A stretch of 64,000 nucleotides of DNA from Planctomycetota bacterium (GCA_016935955.1 JAFGPY010000290.1:1-64000); one strand, 5' to 3'; shown: positions 51,581 to 62,069, counted from the stretch's first letter. Program-made: numbers and translations. Notes: a model not told the origin generated them from the sequence alone.

Positions 51581-52661
51581 GGCCGAGCCACTCCCCGATC
51601 TTCTCGTTGATGCGACGGGAACTGCAACTCAGCAGTTCCACCTCCTCACGGTCCAACTCCAGCGGCACGACCTGGGTCCAGCCCTGCGGCGAGATAACCA
51701 CGGGCACACCGAGCGGTCCACGGAGACCGCACAGGTCGCCGTCCAGCATCACCTGTCCGGCCACGACGACCTCGTTGCCCGTCATGACCGTCTTGATCAG
51801 GTCGACCGTGACGGTGGCCGTCACGTTGGCCGTCAGGCCGCCGGCCAGTTGGGTCGCCCAGGGTTTCAGGTAGGTGCGGACGTCGGGCGGCAGCGCGTCG
51901 ACGAAGGCAAAGGCCTCGGCCGGATCGTCGGAGCCTACGTGCCGCAGCATCTCGGCGGCGGCCTGTTGCAGCCGCTCATGAAAATCGGCCAGCACCGTGC
52001 CGCGCCGCATGACGGCGATGGCATCGGACAACTCGCCCTCGTCCAACCCATGAACCTTGACCGTGGACCACGCCGGAACCATGCCCATTCCGTGCTCGCC
52101 GACGACGAAGCCGCTGACGAGTTGACGACGAACGCCCAGTTCCGAGGCGATCTCGCGGCGGAAGCGCAGCGTGTCGCTGTGCCCGCCGACCCCGATCACC
52201 CGGTGGCGGCCCAGGTGCCGCGAGAAGATCGCCACGCCCAGTTCCACGGGATTGCTCAGAACGAGGACAATCTCGTGCCCTGCCCCGAGCCGGGCCAAGG
52301 CCTCGGCCTGGGCCTCGAAGATGGCGATGTTGTCAGCGGCAAGCTCGTCGCGATTCGGCAGGTGACTCCGCGATTGGGCCGGGTGCGCGCTGTCCAGAGG
52401 CGGCACCGTGCGACCGGCGGCAATGACCACAAGGTCGGCGACAACGTCCTCAGGAGTGAGGGCCACGTCCAGTTCCGGGCAGGTGCCGGCGAACGCGTCG
52501 CGAAGGTCGGTGCACAGGCCCGGCAGCGCGCGGGCACTGGGGCCCCCGGCGCGGCCGACCAGTTGCAGCCGTTCGTGCGGCTCAAGCACCCGGTCGGCCA
52601 GCAGGTGCGTGGCGATCATCCGCCCGCACGCTCCGCTCGCTCCGACAATGGCTACGTCCAT
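51573..52661 (-). CDS. Malate/lactate dehydrogenase-family oxidoreductase
   Basis: A 362-aa NAD-dependent 2-hydroxyacid dehydrogenase. It shows the Rossmann motif AIVGASGACGRM at the N-terminus and AAGRTVPP starting the substrate loop, which is longer than usual. LSNPVELG, GHSDTLRFRREIASELG (substrate Arg) and VVGEHGMGMVP with the catalytic His all fit the LDH/MDH family. AGGGGAC lies before the ATG at 52661; ten further in-frame codons upstream lack an SD. The substrate (malate, lactate or another hydroxyacid) cannot be fixed from sequence. It is followed by an overlapping ACT-like gene. Confidence 0.85.
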   Translation of the reverse strand: MDVAIVGASGACGRMIATHLLADRVLEPHERLQLVGRAGGPSARALPGLCTDLRDAFAGTCPELDVALTPEDVVADLVVIAAGRTVPPLDSAHPAQSRSHLPNRDELAADNIAIFEAQAEALARLGAGHEIVLVLSNPVELGVAIFSRHLGRHRVIGVGGHSDTLRFRREIASELGVRRQLVSGFVVGEHGMGMVPAWSTVKVHGLDEGELSDAIAVMRRGTVLADFHERLQQAAAEMLRHVGSDDPAEAFAFVDALPPDVRTYLKPWATQLAGGLTANVTATVTVDLIKTVMTGNEVVVAGQVMLDGDLCGLRGPLGVPVVISPQGWTQVVPLELDREEVELLSCSSRRINEKIGEWLGRD

Positions 52662-52797
52662 GGCTGTCCCCTTGCAGGTCAAGGGCGTCAACGCCCAGCA
52701 ATGACAGGTTCGCTTTCGCGGCGTAGTTTGTCAAGCGACAAGTGGCCGCCGCCGCGTCTCACGCGGTCTTTGTCGCGGGTTTCGGTCCATTCGCTTC

Positions 52798-52826
52798 TTG
52801 CACGCGACCCGCTCTTTGCTTAGCAT
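52798..52826 (+). promoter_or_regulatory. Candidate promoter for the polyphosphate:AMP phosphotransferase gene
   Basis: TTGCAC (52798-52803), 17-nt spacer, TAGCAT (52821-52826), 60 nt ahead of the start codon. On the opposite strand a perfect TTGACA at 52734-52729 may serve the divergent dehydrogenase gene, but its -10 is poor. Confidence 0.5.
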
Positions 52827-52886
52827 CGTGGGCACCACATCGAACGGACACCTTCAGCTTGCATCTTCACTCCGAGGAGTGCGCCT

Positions 52887-54404
52887 ATGCTCGAACTGAT
52901 CGACGCCGCCAGGAGAACCTCGAAGGAACAGTACCAGAAGGCATTTCCCGACCTGGAGATTCGCCTCGGCCAGTGCCAGCGCGCCGCCCAGGCGGCCGGC
53001 GTGCCGGTGGTCATTGTCTTTGAGGGCTGGGACGCCGCCGGCAAGGGCACGATGATCAACCGCCTCACGCAGGGTATGGACCCGCGAGGGTTCAAGGTCC
53101 ACCCGATCAGCGCCCCGAACGAAACGGAACGCTACTACCCCTGGATGTGGCGGTTCTGGAAGGCTCTTCCCACAGCGGGAACGTTCGCCATCTTCGACCG
53201 CTCGTGGTACGGTCATGTGCTGGTCGAGCGAGTCGACGGGATGATTCCCGAACCGCAATGGCAGGAGGCCTACGAAGACATCCGCCAGTTCGAGCGGCAA
53301 CTCGCCGACGACGGGGTGGTGTTGATCAAGTTCTGGCTGCACATCGATCGCAAGGAGCAGAAACGACGCTTCAAGCAGCTTCAGAAGCGAGAGGCCACGG
53401 CCTGGAAGGTCGGCAAGGTCGAGCGGCAACAGAACAGCCGCTACGACGAGTGGGCCGCGGCCGTCGAGGAGATGATCGAGCGAACGAGCACGGACGAGGC
53501 GCCGTGGACGATCGTCGAGTCGAACCAGGGACGCCATGGCCGCACGAAGGTCTTCGAGACGGTCGTCAACGCGGTGGACCGGGAATTGCATCGCCGCGCC
53601 GCCCATCCGCCCGCGACGCCTAAACCCATGGCCGTGCCCAAGGCCGGCAAATCGCGCAGCAAGAACGTCCTGCAACGGGTCAACCTGAGCCTGTCTCTGG
53701 AGCGTGACGAGTACGACAAGCAACTCAAGAAGCTTCAGGACCGCCTGTTCACGCTGGAGCACGAGTTGTATGTCGAGCGGATTCCCGCCGTCATCGTCTA
53801 CCAGGGCTGGGACGCGGCCGGCAAGGGCGGCAACATCAAGCGGCTGACTCGCGGCCTGGACCCGCGCGGGTACGAGGTCGTGCCGACCGGGCCGCCGACC
53901 AAGGAGGAACTGGCCCACCATTTCCTGTGGCGGTTCTGGGGTCGGTTGCCCAAGGCCGGCCACATCACGATCTTCGACCGGTCGTGGTACGGGCGACTGC
54001 TGGTGGAGCGGGTCGAGGGCTTCTGCACCGAGGACCAGTGGCGTCGGTCCTTCCGCGAGATCAACGAGTTCGAGCGGCAACTGGCCGAGTACGGAACGGT
54101 GATCGTCAAGTTCTGGGTGCACATCGACCGCCAGGAACAGTTGCGGCGGTTCAAGGCCCGCGAGCGTACGCCGTACAAACGGTGGAAGATCAACCAGGAA
54201 GATTGGCGCAATCGCGAAAAGTGGCGGCAATACGAAGTGGCTGTAGTGGACATGCTCGAGCAGACCAGCACGAGCCACGCACCGTGGACGATTCTCGAGT
54301 CGAACTGCAAGCTCTACGCCCGCATCAAGGCCCTGCGTACGGTCAGCGACGCGTTGAGCAAAGCGCTGCGGAAGGCTCGCAAGGCGGGCCGTCGGGAGAC
54401 CTAG
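52887..54404 (+). CDS. pap: Polyphosphate:AMP phosphotransferase (two PPK2 domains)
   Basis: A 505-aa cytosolic enzyme transferring a phosphate from polyphosphate to AMP, giving ADP. It consists of two PPK2 domains: domain 1 has FEGWDAAGKGTMINRLTQ (Walker A, about 45-62) and FDRSWYGHVLVERVDG (lid/Walker B region). Domain 2 has YQGWDAAGKGGNIKRLTR and FDRSWYGRLLVERVEG. Each domain repeats ERQLA..G.V..KFW.HIDR.EQ. Both Walker A motifs are intact, as in class II PPK2/PAP. GAGGAG precedes the ATG by 7 nt. The next gene starts 1 nt after its stop. Confidence 0.95.
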   Translation: MLELIDAARRTSKEQYQKAFPDLEIRLGQCQRAAQAAGVPVVIVFEGWDAAGKGTMINRLTQGMDPRGFKVHPISAPNETERYYPWMWRFWKALPTAGTFAIFDRSWYGHVLVERVDGMIPEPQWQEAYEDIRQFERQLADDGVVLIKFWLHIDRKEQKRRFKQLQKREATAWKVGKVERQQNSRYDEWAAAVEEMIERTSTDEAPWTIVESNQGRHGRTKVFETVVNAVDRELHRRAAHPPATPKPMAVPKAGKSRSKNVLQRVNLSLSLERDEYDKQLKKLQDRLFTLEHELYVERIPAVIVYQGWDAAGKGGNIKRLTRGLDPRGYEVVPTGPPTKEELAHHFLWRFWGRLPKAGHITIFDRSWYGRLLVERVEGFCTEDQWRRSFREINEFERQLAEYGTVIVKFWVHIDRQEQLRRFKARERTPYKRWKINQEDWRNREKWRQYEVAVVDMLEQTSTSHAPWTILESNCKLYARIKALRTVSDALSKALRKARKAGRRET

Positions 54405-54405
54405 G

Positions 54406-55467
54406 ATGAATCGCTACGGCTTCGAACCGGATTTCGAGAACCTCCGGACCGTGCTGATGGGCGGCCGCGGACATCGCGTGCCGAATATCGAGTTGGTCAT
54501 CGACCGCGAGATCAAGGACGGCTTCCTGGGCCGCCCGGTGACGACGCTGGCCGACGAGATCGAGTTTCGCTACCAGGCCGGGTACGACTACGCGTGGGTC
54601 AGCATCGGCATGATCGATCCGGCCGGAACGGTCAACAAGGATTTGGTGGGCAAATCCGCGGACAAGCACTTCAAGGGCAAGGACGATCGCGTCTGGGCCG
54701 ACGAGCACGGCGGCGCGATCGCCACGGTGCAGGACCTGGAAGCCTACCCGTGGCCCGACCCGGCGGCGATCGACTACTCGCCGCTGGCCGATGCCCGTAA
54801 GCTGCTGAAGCCCGGCATGAAGCTCATCGCCATCCTGGGTAAGGTGTTCACGGCGGCCTGGCAACTGCTGGGCTTCGAGCGGTTCTGCGAACTGACCTAC
54901 GACGACCCCGCGCTAGTGGAGCAACTGGTCCGCCGCATCGGCGACATCCAACTGGCGGTCTTCAAACGGACGATCGAGTTCGACACGGTGGGCGCCGTCT
55001 GGGTGCCCGACGACATCGCGTACCACACGGGTACGATGCTGCCGCCGCCGTGGTTCATCAAGCATGTGTTTCCCTACTACCGGGCGATGGGCAGGATCTG
55101 CCGCGAGGCCGGCAAGCCGTTCATCTATCACAGCGACGGCGACATGAACTGCATGCTCGACGAGATCATGGCTGCAGGATTCAACGCCCTGCATCCGATC
55201 GAGCCGGAATCGATGGACATCTACGAGGTCCGCAAGCGCGTCGGCCGCAAGCTCTGCCTGCTGGGCAATATCCGCGTGCACACGCTCTCGACGGCCAAGG
55301 CGCCGGAGATTCGCGAACTGGTCAAAAATCGCGTGCTGAATCTGGGCCACGAAGGCGCTTACTGCGTGGGATCGAGCAACTCTGTGCCCAACTACGTGCC
55401 GCTGGAGAACTACAAGACGATGCTCCAGACGAGCGCCGAGTTCGGCGTGATCGATCGCAAGCAGTGA
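54406..55467 (+). CDS. Uroporphyrinogen decarboxylase family protein (URO-D/MtaA-like)
   Basis: A 353-aa TIM-barrel protein of the URO-D family. Typical pieces are LADEIEFRYQAGYDYAWV, the C-terminal IYHSDGDMNCMLDEIMAAG with FNALHPIEPESMDI, and LCLLGNIRVHTLST. In such environmental paralogues the role is often methyl transfer to corrinoids (MtaA/CmuA-like) rather than haem synthesis, and the HemE active-site Arg/Asp pattern is not evident. It starts 1 nt after the pap gene, so both are probably co-transcribed although no pathway link is obvious. It converges on asnS with 7 nt between the stops. Confidence 0.85.
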   Translation: MNRYGFEPDFENLRTVLMGGRGHRVPNIELVIDREIKDGFLGRPVTTLADEIEFRYQAGYDYAWVSIGMIDPAGTVNKDLVGKSADKHFKGKDDRVWADEHGGAIATVQDLEAYPWPDPAAIDYSPLADARKLLKPGMKLIAILGKVFTAAWQLLGFERFCELTYDDPALVEQLVRRIGDIQLAVFKRTIEFDTVGAVWVPDDIAYHTGTMLPPPWFIKHVFPYYRAMGRICREAGKPFIYHSDGDMNCMLDEIMAAGFNALHPIEPESMDIYEVRKRVGRKLCLLGNIRVHTLSTAKAPEIRELVKNRVLNLGHEGAYCVGSSNSVPNYVPLENYKTMLQTSAEFGVIDRKQ

Positions 55468-55474
55468 GACGGCC

Positions 55475-56869
<1,395 letters not shown>

Positions 56870-56942
56870 CCTTCTCTCCACGCAGACTGCTTCAGCCTCG
56901 TCGACTCAATGGCTCCGGCGGCAACACCGATACCGAAGCCGA

Positions 56943-57518
56943 TCAGTCGAGATCAAGAATCAGGTCATCCAGCGAACGCTTGGGGACGTGGTGCACGTCC
57001 GCGTCGTCGCGCCAGTACTTGACGCCCGTGGCATCCGTGACGGTTTCGATCTTGACGGTTTCGGCGGGGATACCCAGGGCGATAACCAACAGAATGTCGT
57101 ACCGGTCGGGCAATCGCAAGGCGGCCCGCAATCCCTTGCGGTCGACGGCCCCGATCATACAGCCGCCGAATCCCTCCTCGACCGCGCCCAAGAGCATGCT
57201 CTGGGCGGCAATGCCATGGTCGCAGCCGGCTCCCGGAGCAACCTCCTTGTCGTGCAGGATGACGATGTAGCCGGTCGGCCGTTCGCCTTCGGCCGGGCCC
57301 GGCCAATCCTTCAGGTAGCCAGCCCAGGCCAGGTGCGGAAAGATTGTTGCGTTGCTCTCTGGCGTACACGACAGCACAAACTTTAGCGGTTGCAGGTTGC
57401 CGCCCGATGGCGACAGGCGGGCCAAGTCGATCAGTTTGCGGAGCATGTCGCGCCCAATCGGCCGAGTCTCGTCGAATCGCCGGTAGCTGCGGTTCTGTCT
57501 GATCAACTCGGAGAACAT
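56943..57518 (-). CDS. Nitroreductase family protein
   Basis: A 191-aa flavoprotein of the nitroreductase fold. RRSYRRF-like N-terminus (IRQNRSYRRFDE), LARLSPSGGNLQPLKFVL (FMN contacts), GIAAQSMLLGAVEEGFGGCMIG and the C-terminal LVIALGIPAETV are family-typical. It probably binds FMN and uses NAD(P)H; the physiological substrate is unknown. AGGAGG with a 7-nt spacing precedes the ATG. It lies between asnS and glnS on the same strand, with no functional relation evident. Confidence 0.92.
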   Translation of the reverse strand: MFSELIRQNRSYRRFDETRPIGRDMLRKLIDLARLSPSGGNLQPLKFVLSCTPESNATIFPHLAWAGYLKDWPGPAEGERPTGYIVILHDKEVAPGAGCDHGIAAQSMLLGAVEEGFGGCMIGAVDRKGLRAALRLPDRYDILLVIALGIPAETVKIETVTDATGVKYWRDDADVHHVPKRSLDDLILDLD

Positions 57519-57583
57519 CGAAGGCCCTCCTCACTCACTTCGGCTGGGCATGACCCGCCGCGGTACCGGTTCTCAATCGACAT

Positions 57584-59308
57584 CTAGGCCTGCTGCGACT
57601 GCTGAATCTTGGCCCAGGTGTCGCGGAGCGTCACCGTGCGGTTGAAGACCGGCCGGTCGGCCGTTGAGTCCGGATCGACGCAGAAGTAGCCCAGCCGCTC
57701 GAACTGGTAGTGGCTGCCGGTGGCCGCGGCGGCCAGACACGGCTCCACCTTGCAGCCAGTGAGGACCTCCAGCGAGTTCGGATTCAGGTTGGCCCGGAAG
57801 TCCTGCCCGTCGGGCACGTCGTCGGGGTCTTCCTTCGTGAACAGGTGATCGTACAGCCGCACCTCGGCATCGGCGGCATGTGCGGCCGAAACCCAGTGCA
57901 TTGTGGCCTTGACCTTGCGGCCGTCCGGAGCATCGCCCCCGCGAGTCGCCGGATCGTAGGTGCAGCGAAGCTCGGTCACCTCGCCGGTCGCGGGATTCTT
58001 GACCACGTCGGTACAGGTCACGAAGTAGGCGTACCTGAGCCGCACCTCGCGCCCCGGGGCGAGGCGGAAGAACTTCTTCGGCGGGTCTTCCATGAAGTCG
58101 TCGCGCTCGATGTACAGCTCGCGCGAGAACGGCACCTTTCGCGTGCCGGCCGCGGGGTCCTCGGGATTGTTGACCGCGTCCATCTCCTCGGTCTGCCCCT
58201 CGGGGTAGTTGGTGATGACCACCTTCAGCGGCCGCAGGACGCCCATGGCGCGCGGGGCCGTGCGGTTCAGGTCCTGCCGCAGGCAATGCTCCAGCAGCGC
58301 GATGTCCACGACGCTGTCGAACTTGTTGATACCGATGCGGCGGCAGAACTCGCGGATGGCCTCGGGCGTGTAGCCGCGACGCCGCAGGCCGGCGAGCGTC
58401 GGCATACGCGGATCGTCGAAGCCGCGGACGATGCCCGACCGCACGAACTCGATCAGCCGCCGCTTGCTCATCACCGTGTAGGTCATGTTGAGCCGCGCGA
58501 ACTCGATCTGCCGCGGATGGTAGATGCCGAGCTGGTCGAGGAACCAGTCGTAGAGCGGCCGGTGGTTCTCGTACTCCAGCGAACAGAGCGAATGCGTGAC
58601 GCCTTCGAGGCTGTCCTCCAGACCGTGGGCCCAGTCGTACATCGGGTAGATGCACCAGGCGTCGCCCTGGCGATGGTGCTCGGCGTGCAGAATGCGATAC
58701 ATGACCGGGTCGCGCATGTTCAGGTTCGGCGAGGTCATGTCGATCTTGGCCCGTAGCGTGCGCGATCCGTCAGGGAACTCCCCTGCCCTCATTCTCTGGA
58801 ACAGGTCAAGGTTCTCCTCCACGCCGCGGTCGCGGTGCGGGCTGTTGCGGCCCGGCTCGGTCAGCGTGCCGCGATACTCGCGAATCTCGTCGGGCGACAG
58901 GTCGCAGACATAGGCCTTACCCTTGCGGATCAGGTCCAGGGCGTACTCGTACATCTGCTCGAAGTAGTCGGAGGCGTAGAACAGCCGGTCGTCCCAATCG
59001 GCGCCGAGCCAGTGCACGTCCTCAATGATTGCGTCGACGTACTCCTGCTCTTCCTTGGTCGGATTGGTGTCGTCGAACCGCAGGTTGAACAGGCCGCCGA
59101 AATCCTGGGCCACGCCGTAATCGATCCAGATGGCCTTGGCGTGCCCGATGTGCAGGTACGCGTTCGGCTCGGGCGGGAACCGCGTGTGCACGCGGCCGTC
59201 GAACCGGCCCGCCTTGTTGTCTTCGATGACGGCGCTGCGGATGAAATCCAACCGCTCCGCGCCGCCGGCCGACTCCTCGTTGGTCCCTTCACGTTCTGAT
59301 TCTGCCAC
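57584..59308 (-). CDS. glnS: Glutaminyl-tRNA synthetase
   Basis: A 574-aa class I synthetase. HIGH is in [20 protein letters not shown] and the KMSKS-like motif is [34 protein letters not shown] is strongly GlnRS-specific, and the C-terminal half forms the two beta-barrels that bind the anticodon. GTG at 59308 is preceded by GAGGAC. Bacterial GlnRS is restricted to a few groups, including gammaproteobacteria, Deinococcus and Planctomycetes, which supports the proposed origin. A 28-bp element repeated at 60497 lies about 70 nt upstream. Confidence 0.95.
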   Translation of the reverse strand: MAESEREGTNEESAGGAERLDFIRSAVIEDNKAGRFDGRVHTRFPPEPNAYLHIGHAKAIWIDYGVAQDFGGLFNLRFDDTNPTKEEQEYVDAIIEDVHWLGADWDDRLFYASDYFEQMYEYALDLIRKGKAYVCDLSPDEIREYRGTLTEPGRNSPHRDRGVEENLDLFQRMRAGEFPDGSRTLRAKIDMTSPNLNMRDPVMYRILHAEHHRQGDAWCIYPMYDWAHGLEDSLEGVTHSLCSLEYENHRPLYDWFLDQLGIYHPRQIEFARLNMTYTVMSKRRLIEFVRSGIVRGFDDPRMPTLAGLRRRGYTPEAIREFCRRIGINKFDSVVDIALLEHCLRQDLNRTAPRAMGVLRPLKVVITNYPEGQTEEMDAVNNPEDPAAGTRKVPFSRELYIERDDFMEDPPKKFFRLAPGREVRLRYAYFVTCTDVVKNPATGEVTELRCTYDPATRGGDAPDGRKVKATMHWVSAAHAADAEVRLYDHLFTKEDPDDVPDGQDFRANLNPNSLEVLTGCKVEPCLAAAATGSHYQFERLGYFCVDPDSTADRPVFNRTVTLRDTWAKIQQSQQA

Positions 59309-59380
59309 GACTTACGTCCTCACACTAGGATAACGATGCGGCGACGCCTCTGCGGCCGCCACAGCGGGGAGATGTTACCA

Positions 59381-59408
59381 GATTTGTTCGCGTCAGAACA
59401 GAGGATTG
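59381..59408. repeat. Direct repeat copy A, upstream of glnS
   Basis: The 28 bases starting GATTTGTTCGCGTCAGAACA are identical to copy B at 60497-60524. Looser homology extends the pair to about 59366 and 60481 (GGGG.AGATG.TAC..). Copy A is 72 nt ahead of the glnS start; the distance between copies is 1116 bp. Confidence 0.85.
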
Positions 59409-59478
59409 TCGGGGGAGCACCGACATGCAGACTGGGCCACACTCCGGGGCGTGTTCGCATTCACAAAGACCCGGCCGC

Positions 59479-59913
59479 TCAGCCAGGGAACTCGCCCCGT
59501 CTCACTTCCACCGAACGGCATGTGATCTGTATTCCCTTCAAGCCCTTGTCGTTCTCGTCACAGATGGTCGGCATCGGCTCCAGAACCACGTGATGGACTT
59601 CCTCGCCCACCGCATCGGGAAGACTGCGCATCCGGTTTCTCCACTTGGGGAGTTCGTCGCTCGAGTTGTCGTCACAAACATGCACGGCCTGAGGCCCCTC
59701 TCCGGAATCTCCCAAGCGGCAGTCCACTCGCAGCACGCCCCAGAAACACAGATGCCAGAAGTGCACGATCCCGAACCGATCAGGCATTGACACGGTCACC
59801 ACGATGTTTTCAAGGGAAGCGGAACTTCGTACGGCCACAAGAAGCGCGTCGCCGATGACGCAGTCACCTGCAACGTCCTCACTCTTTCCCGTAAGCCGCA
59901 TGTCTCTTCGCAT
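59479..59913 (-). CDS. Small acidic protein of unknown function, paralogue of its upstream neighbour
   Basis: A 144-aa protein from ATG at 59913 (GGGAG upstream). It starts MRRDMRLTGKSEDVAGD and includes ENIVVTVSM, VLRVDCRLGDSG, and near the end GLKGIQITCRSVEV. The upstream gene has DVVFTVSE and GHRGIQVICQTLDI at corresponding places and also starts MRK, so the two are diverged duplicates. Other starts up to 60024 are possible. I recognise no family; small, acidic, tandemly duplicated genes of this kind are often immunity proteins of polymorphic toxins, which is only a suggestion. The region is less GC-rich than its surroundings. Confidence 0.6.
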   Translation of the reverse strand: MRRDMRLTGKSEDVAGDCVIGDALLVAVRSSASLENIVVTVSMPDRFGIVHFWHLCFWGVLRVDCRLGDSGEGPQAVHVCDDNSSDELPKWRNRMRSLPDAVGEEVHHVVLEPMPTICDENDKGLKGIQITCRSVEVRRGEFPG

Positions 59914-59971
59914 CCGCCACTCCCGCATCACCCGTCTGACTGCGGCAATATGCCACCGTCCAGGTGCCGCC

Positions 59972-60400
59972 CTAGACATACACTGCGCCGGGATCGCTTC
60001 TGCCTTGGAATGATGATGCCGCACCTTCTATGTCCAGTGTCTGGCAGATGACCTGAATACCGCGATGCCCGTCGTCCTTGCTCCAACCGTAGAACAGGCC
60101 AGCGTCGATGGTCACACGATGCAGCCCATCGCCCCAATCCTCCACGTCAATGCCCATGATTTGGTTGAAATGGGCAGGTTGATCTCCGCTGCCCACACTC
60201 TCGAACTCCAGATGACGCACACCGCCGCACTTGATGTCCCATTCCGGGGCGCTGCCGCCATCGAGACACTCTGACACCGTGAAGACAACGTCTCGCATCA
60301 TCGGAGTGAACTTGACCGCCAGAATCCACCAGTCTTCGAGAAGCTGTGGATCGATCTCTGTCAGCCTTCGGATGATGGAGTCTTTGTTGTGTTTCCTCAT
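59972..60400 (-). CDS. Small acidic protein of unknown function, paralogue of its downstream neighbour
   Basis: A 142-aa protein, ATG at 60400 with GGAG about 10 nt upstream (a longer frame begins at 60421). It reads MRKHNKDSIIRRLTEIDPQL, then DVVFTVSECLDG, GVRHLEFESVGSG, HRVTIDAGLFYGWSKDDG and HRGIQVICQTLDI. It is the better-conserved partner of the pair described at 59479. The repeat copy B (60497-60524) lies about 97 nt upstream. No membrane or signal sequence. Immunity-protein-like by size and context only. Confidence 0.65.
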   Translation of the reverse strand: MRKHNKDSIIRRLTEIDPQLLEDWWILAVKFTPMMRDVVFTVSECLDGGSAPEWDIKCGGVRHLEFESVGSGDQPAHFNQIMGIDVEDWGDGLHRVTIDAGLFYGWSKDDGHRGIQVICQTLDIEGAASSFQGRSDPGAVYV

Positions 60401-60496
60401 GTTTCGCGGCTCCAGGACCACAAAGCCAACTTCACCCTGTAAGAATGGCTTTACCGTGCCGATGTCTCGACGGTTGTACAGGGGCAGATGGTACTG

Positions 60497-60524
60497 GATT
60501 TGTTCGCGTCAGAACAGAGGATTG
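60497..60524. repeat. Direct repeat copy B, inside the small-gene cassette
   Basis: Identical over 28 bases to copy A at 59381-59408, in the same orientation. It lies between the 143-aa and 142-aa protein genes, roughly the same distance ahead of a start codon as copy A is ahead of glnS. The pair brackets 1.1 kb holding two of the three small genes. Confidence 0.85.
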
Positions 60525-60556
60525 CCAGAACCACTGGCCGCCTGCCAAGCTGAGAC

Positions 60557-60988
60557 TCAGCATTGGGAGTAATCAATGGACACCTTGGGGCAGGCAACAT
60601 CGCAGAGCAGCTTATATGGCGCTGACTGGTGGACAAGGTCGCGGAAGCGATGCAGGCCATCCACCGAAACACACCACTGACTCCCCCGCCCAAGGTTGAG
60701 CCGCTCATCCGTCGGCTCAAAAATCAGTGTCATACTCAACTGAAAGGGTTCGTCCTCATCCGGAAGGATGAACTGCCGGGTCAGATCGAGTTCGAAATGT
60801 TCCCCCTTGCCCCAGTCATAGGTGCCCCATTGGTAAAGAAGCATGTCGCCGCTCTCGTTGGCAACATAGTCATCGAATCTCACTTGAGCATAGAAATCAA
60901 ACATGACCTGAAGCGTATCCGAGACGGTCCGGTTGCGCCTTCTCTCCAACCGCTCAACCAACGCGTCTTCCGATTCATTTGGCTTCAT
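60557..60988 (-). CDS. Small acidic protein of unknown function
   Basis: A 143-aa protein from ATG at 60988 with GGAGAG upstream. It starts MKPNESEDALVERLERRRNR and contains DFYAQVRFDDYV, LLYQWGTYDWGKGEHFELDL, and a C-terminal YKLLCDVACPKVSIDYSQC. Trp, Tyr and Asp content is high. Not obviously homologous to its two neighbours in sequence, but similar in size and charge. Family unknown. It is 70 nt after the PIG-L gene and could be transcribed with it. Confidence 0.65.
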   Translation of the reverse strand: MKPNESEDALVERLERRRNRTVSDTLQVMFDFYAQVRFDDYVANESGDMLLYQWGTYDWGKGEHFELDLTRQFILPDEDEPFQLSMTLIFEPTDERLNLGRGSQWCVSVDGLHRFRDLVHQSAPYKLLCDVACPKVSIDYSQC

Positions 60989-61058
60989 GGAGGGGGACTC
61001 TCCGACCACAGAACACGTGGGTAGCGACAGCCCGAACGTCCAATGGCTGTTACAGGCC

Positions 61059-61937
61059 TTACGGTGTCCCCACACACTCGATCAACTGCTGGTCGTGGTG
61101 ATGGTACAGGTTCTTGGCGGCGCGCTCGGAGCCGCGGGAACCGTATTGGCTCTCGTAAAAGTCCTGCGACGTGTCGGCGATCTTGCGGTAGTCCTTGCCG
61201 CCGGCCTTGCTCAGGGCATCGGTCATGATCCGCTCGGCCCCGGGCACGTCGTCGGTCGGATTGTGCGACCAGTAGAGGGTCGCCTTGACCTTGGCCGACT
61301 GGTTGTGCTTGGCCAGAGCATCGCGAGTGACCAGCGCCATGGCCACGTGCTCGGGATGATTCGTGTAGCCCTTGCCCGGCTCGAAGGCGATGACCACCGT
61401 GGGCTGCTTCTCCTGGAAAATCTGCGCCAGGCGGTCTACGGGGTCGCCGGTCTCGCGCGTCCAGCGGGCTCGGATGCTCTCGACCGAATTGCTCCCGTCG
61501 CCCCGCGTCGCTCGCCACCGCGTAATGGCCGTATCCTCGTAGTCCTGTACGGCCAGCCCGTCGGGATGGGCCTTCGACGTGCCGTTGACGTAGTCGAGCA
61601 TCATCGGCGTGCAGCCCAGAGTCCGCACGGCCGCCTCGAACTCCGCCTGGCGAACGTCGCCCAGGGTGCGGGTCAGGTCCTCCTTGTGGAGGTTCCAGCC
61701 GCTCTCGCCCCGGGTCAGGCAGACGACCGTCACCTCGCGGCAACAGTCGGCGGCATAGGCCAGGAGCGGCCCCACGGTGTGCTCGTCGTCGGGATGCGCC
61801 CCCACGTACACGACTACGGTATCTTCCTGAAAACGATCGAGAATCGATTCGGCAGCCATGTCATTCCTTTCCTGCTCGCATCCCGCCAGGACCACGAGCG
61901 TAACAACGCACCATGCAACAGAGCTCCGAGCATCCAC
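61059..61937 (-). CDS. PIG-L (GlcNAc-PI de-N-acetylase/LmbE) family lipoprotein
   Basis: A 292-aa zinc-dependent deacetylase-fold protein. The N-terminus AWCVVTLVVLAGC is a lipoprotein signal. YVGAHPDDEHTVGPLLAY holds the metal-binding HPDDE motif, and YTNHPEHVAMALVTRDAL the third metal-ligand His. It probably acts outside the cytoplasm on N-acetylated sugars or similar substrates. GTG at 61937 is chosen because GGAGG lies 9 nt upstream; TTG at 61964 lacks an SD. A perfect TATAAT at 61978-61983 (minus strand) marks the promoter. Confidence 0.88.
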   Translation of the reverse strand: MDARSSVAWCVVTLVVLAGCEQERNDMAAESILDRFQEDTVVVYVGAHPDDEHTVGPLLAYAADCCREVTVVCLTRGESGWNLHKEDLTRTLGDVRQAEFEAAVRTLGCTPMMLDYVNGTSKAHPDGLAVQDYEDTAITRWRATRGDGSNSVESIRARWTRETGDPVDRLAQIFQEKQPTVVIAFEPGKGYTNHPEHVAMALVTRDALAKHNQSAKVKATLYWSHNPTDDVPGAERIMTDALSKAGGKDYRKIADTSQDFYESQYGSRGSERAAKNLYHHHDQQLIECVGTP

Positions 61938-61977
61938 CGCCCACAGCCTCCACGTTGGTGTCAATCATGCGGTGGGC

Positions 61978-61983
61978 ATTATA
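61978..61983 (-). promoter_or_regulatory. -10 box of the PIG-L gene
   Basis: TATAAT on the minus strand inside AGCAGTATAATG, which is identical to the -10 context of the module 1 promoter. TGGACT 18 nt upstream is a weak -35. The presumed start codon is about 40 nt downstream. Confidence 0.5.
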
Positions 61984-62040
61984 CTGCTGCACCCCCGACC
62001 CAGTCCACCCTTGAACCGCACATGGGACCATGTTTGTCGC

Positions 62041-62069
62041 TTGCAGCCGCGGCCGCAAGTCGGTAGAAC
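62041..62069 (+). promoter_or_regulatory. Candidate promoter for the CsgG/LpoB-like gene
   Basis: TTGCAG (62041-62046), 17-nt spacer and TAGAAC (62064-62069), about 160 nt ahead of the start codon at 62227. The leader between them shows no other gene. Confidence 0.35.

Noticed and set aside
52462..54278. Long minus-strand frame antisense to the polyphosphate:AMP phosphotransferase
   Set aside because: It is a shadow; the plus-strand product has two intact PPK2 domains with Walker motifs.
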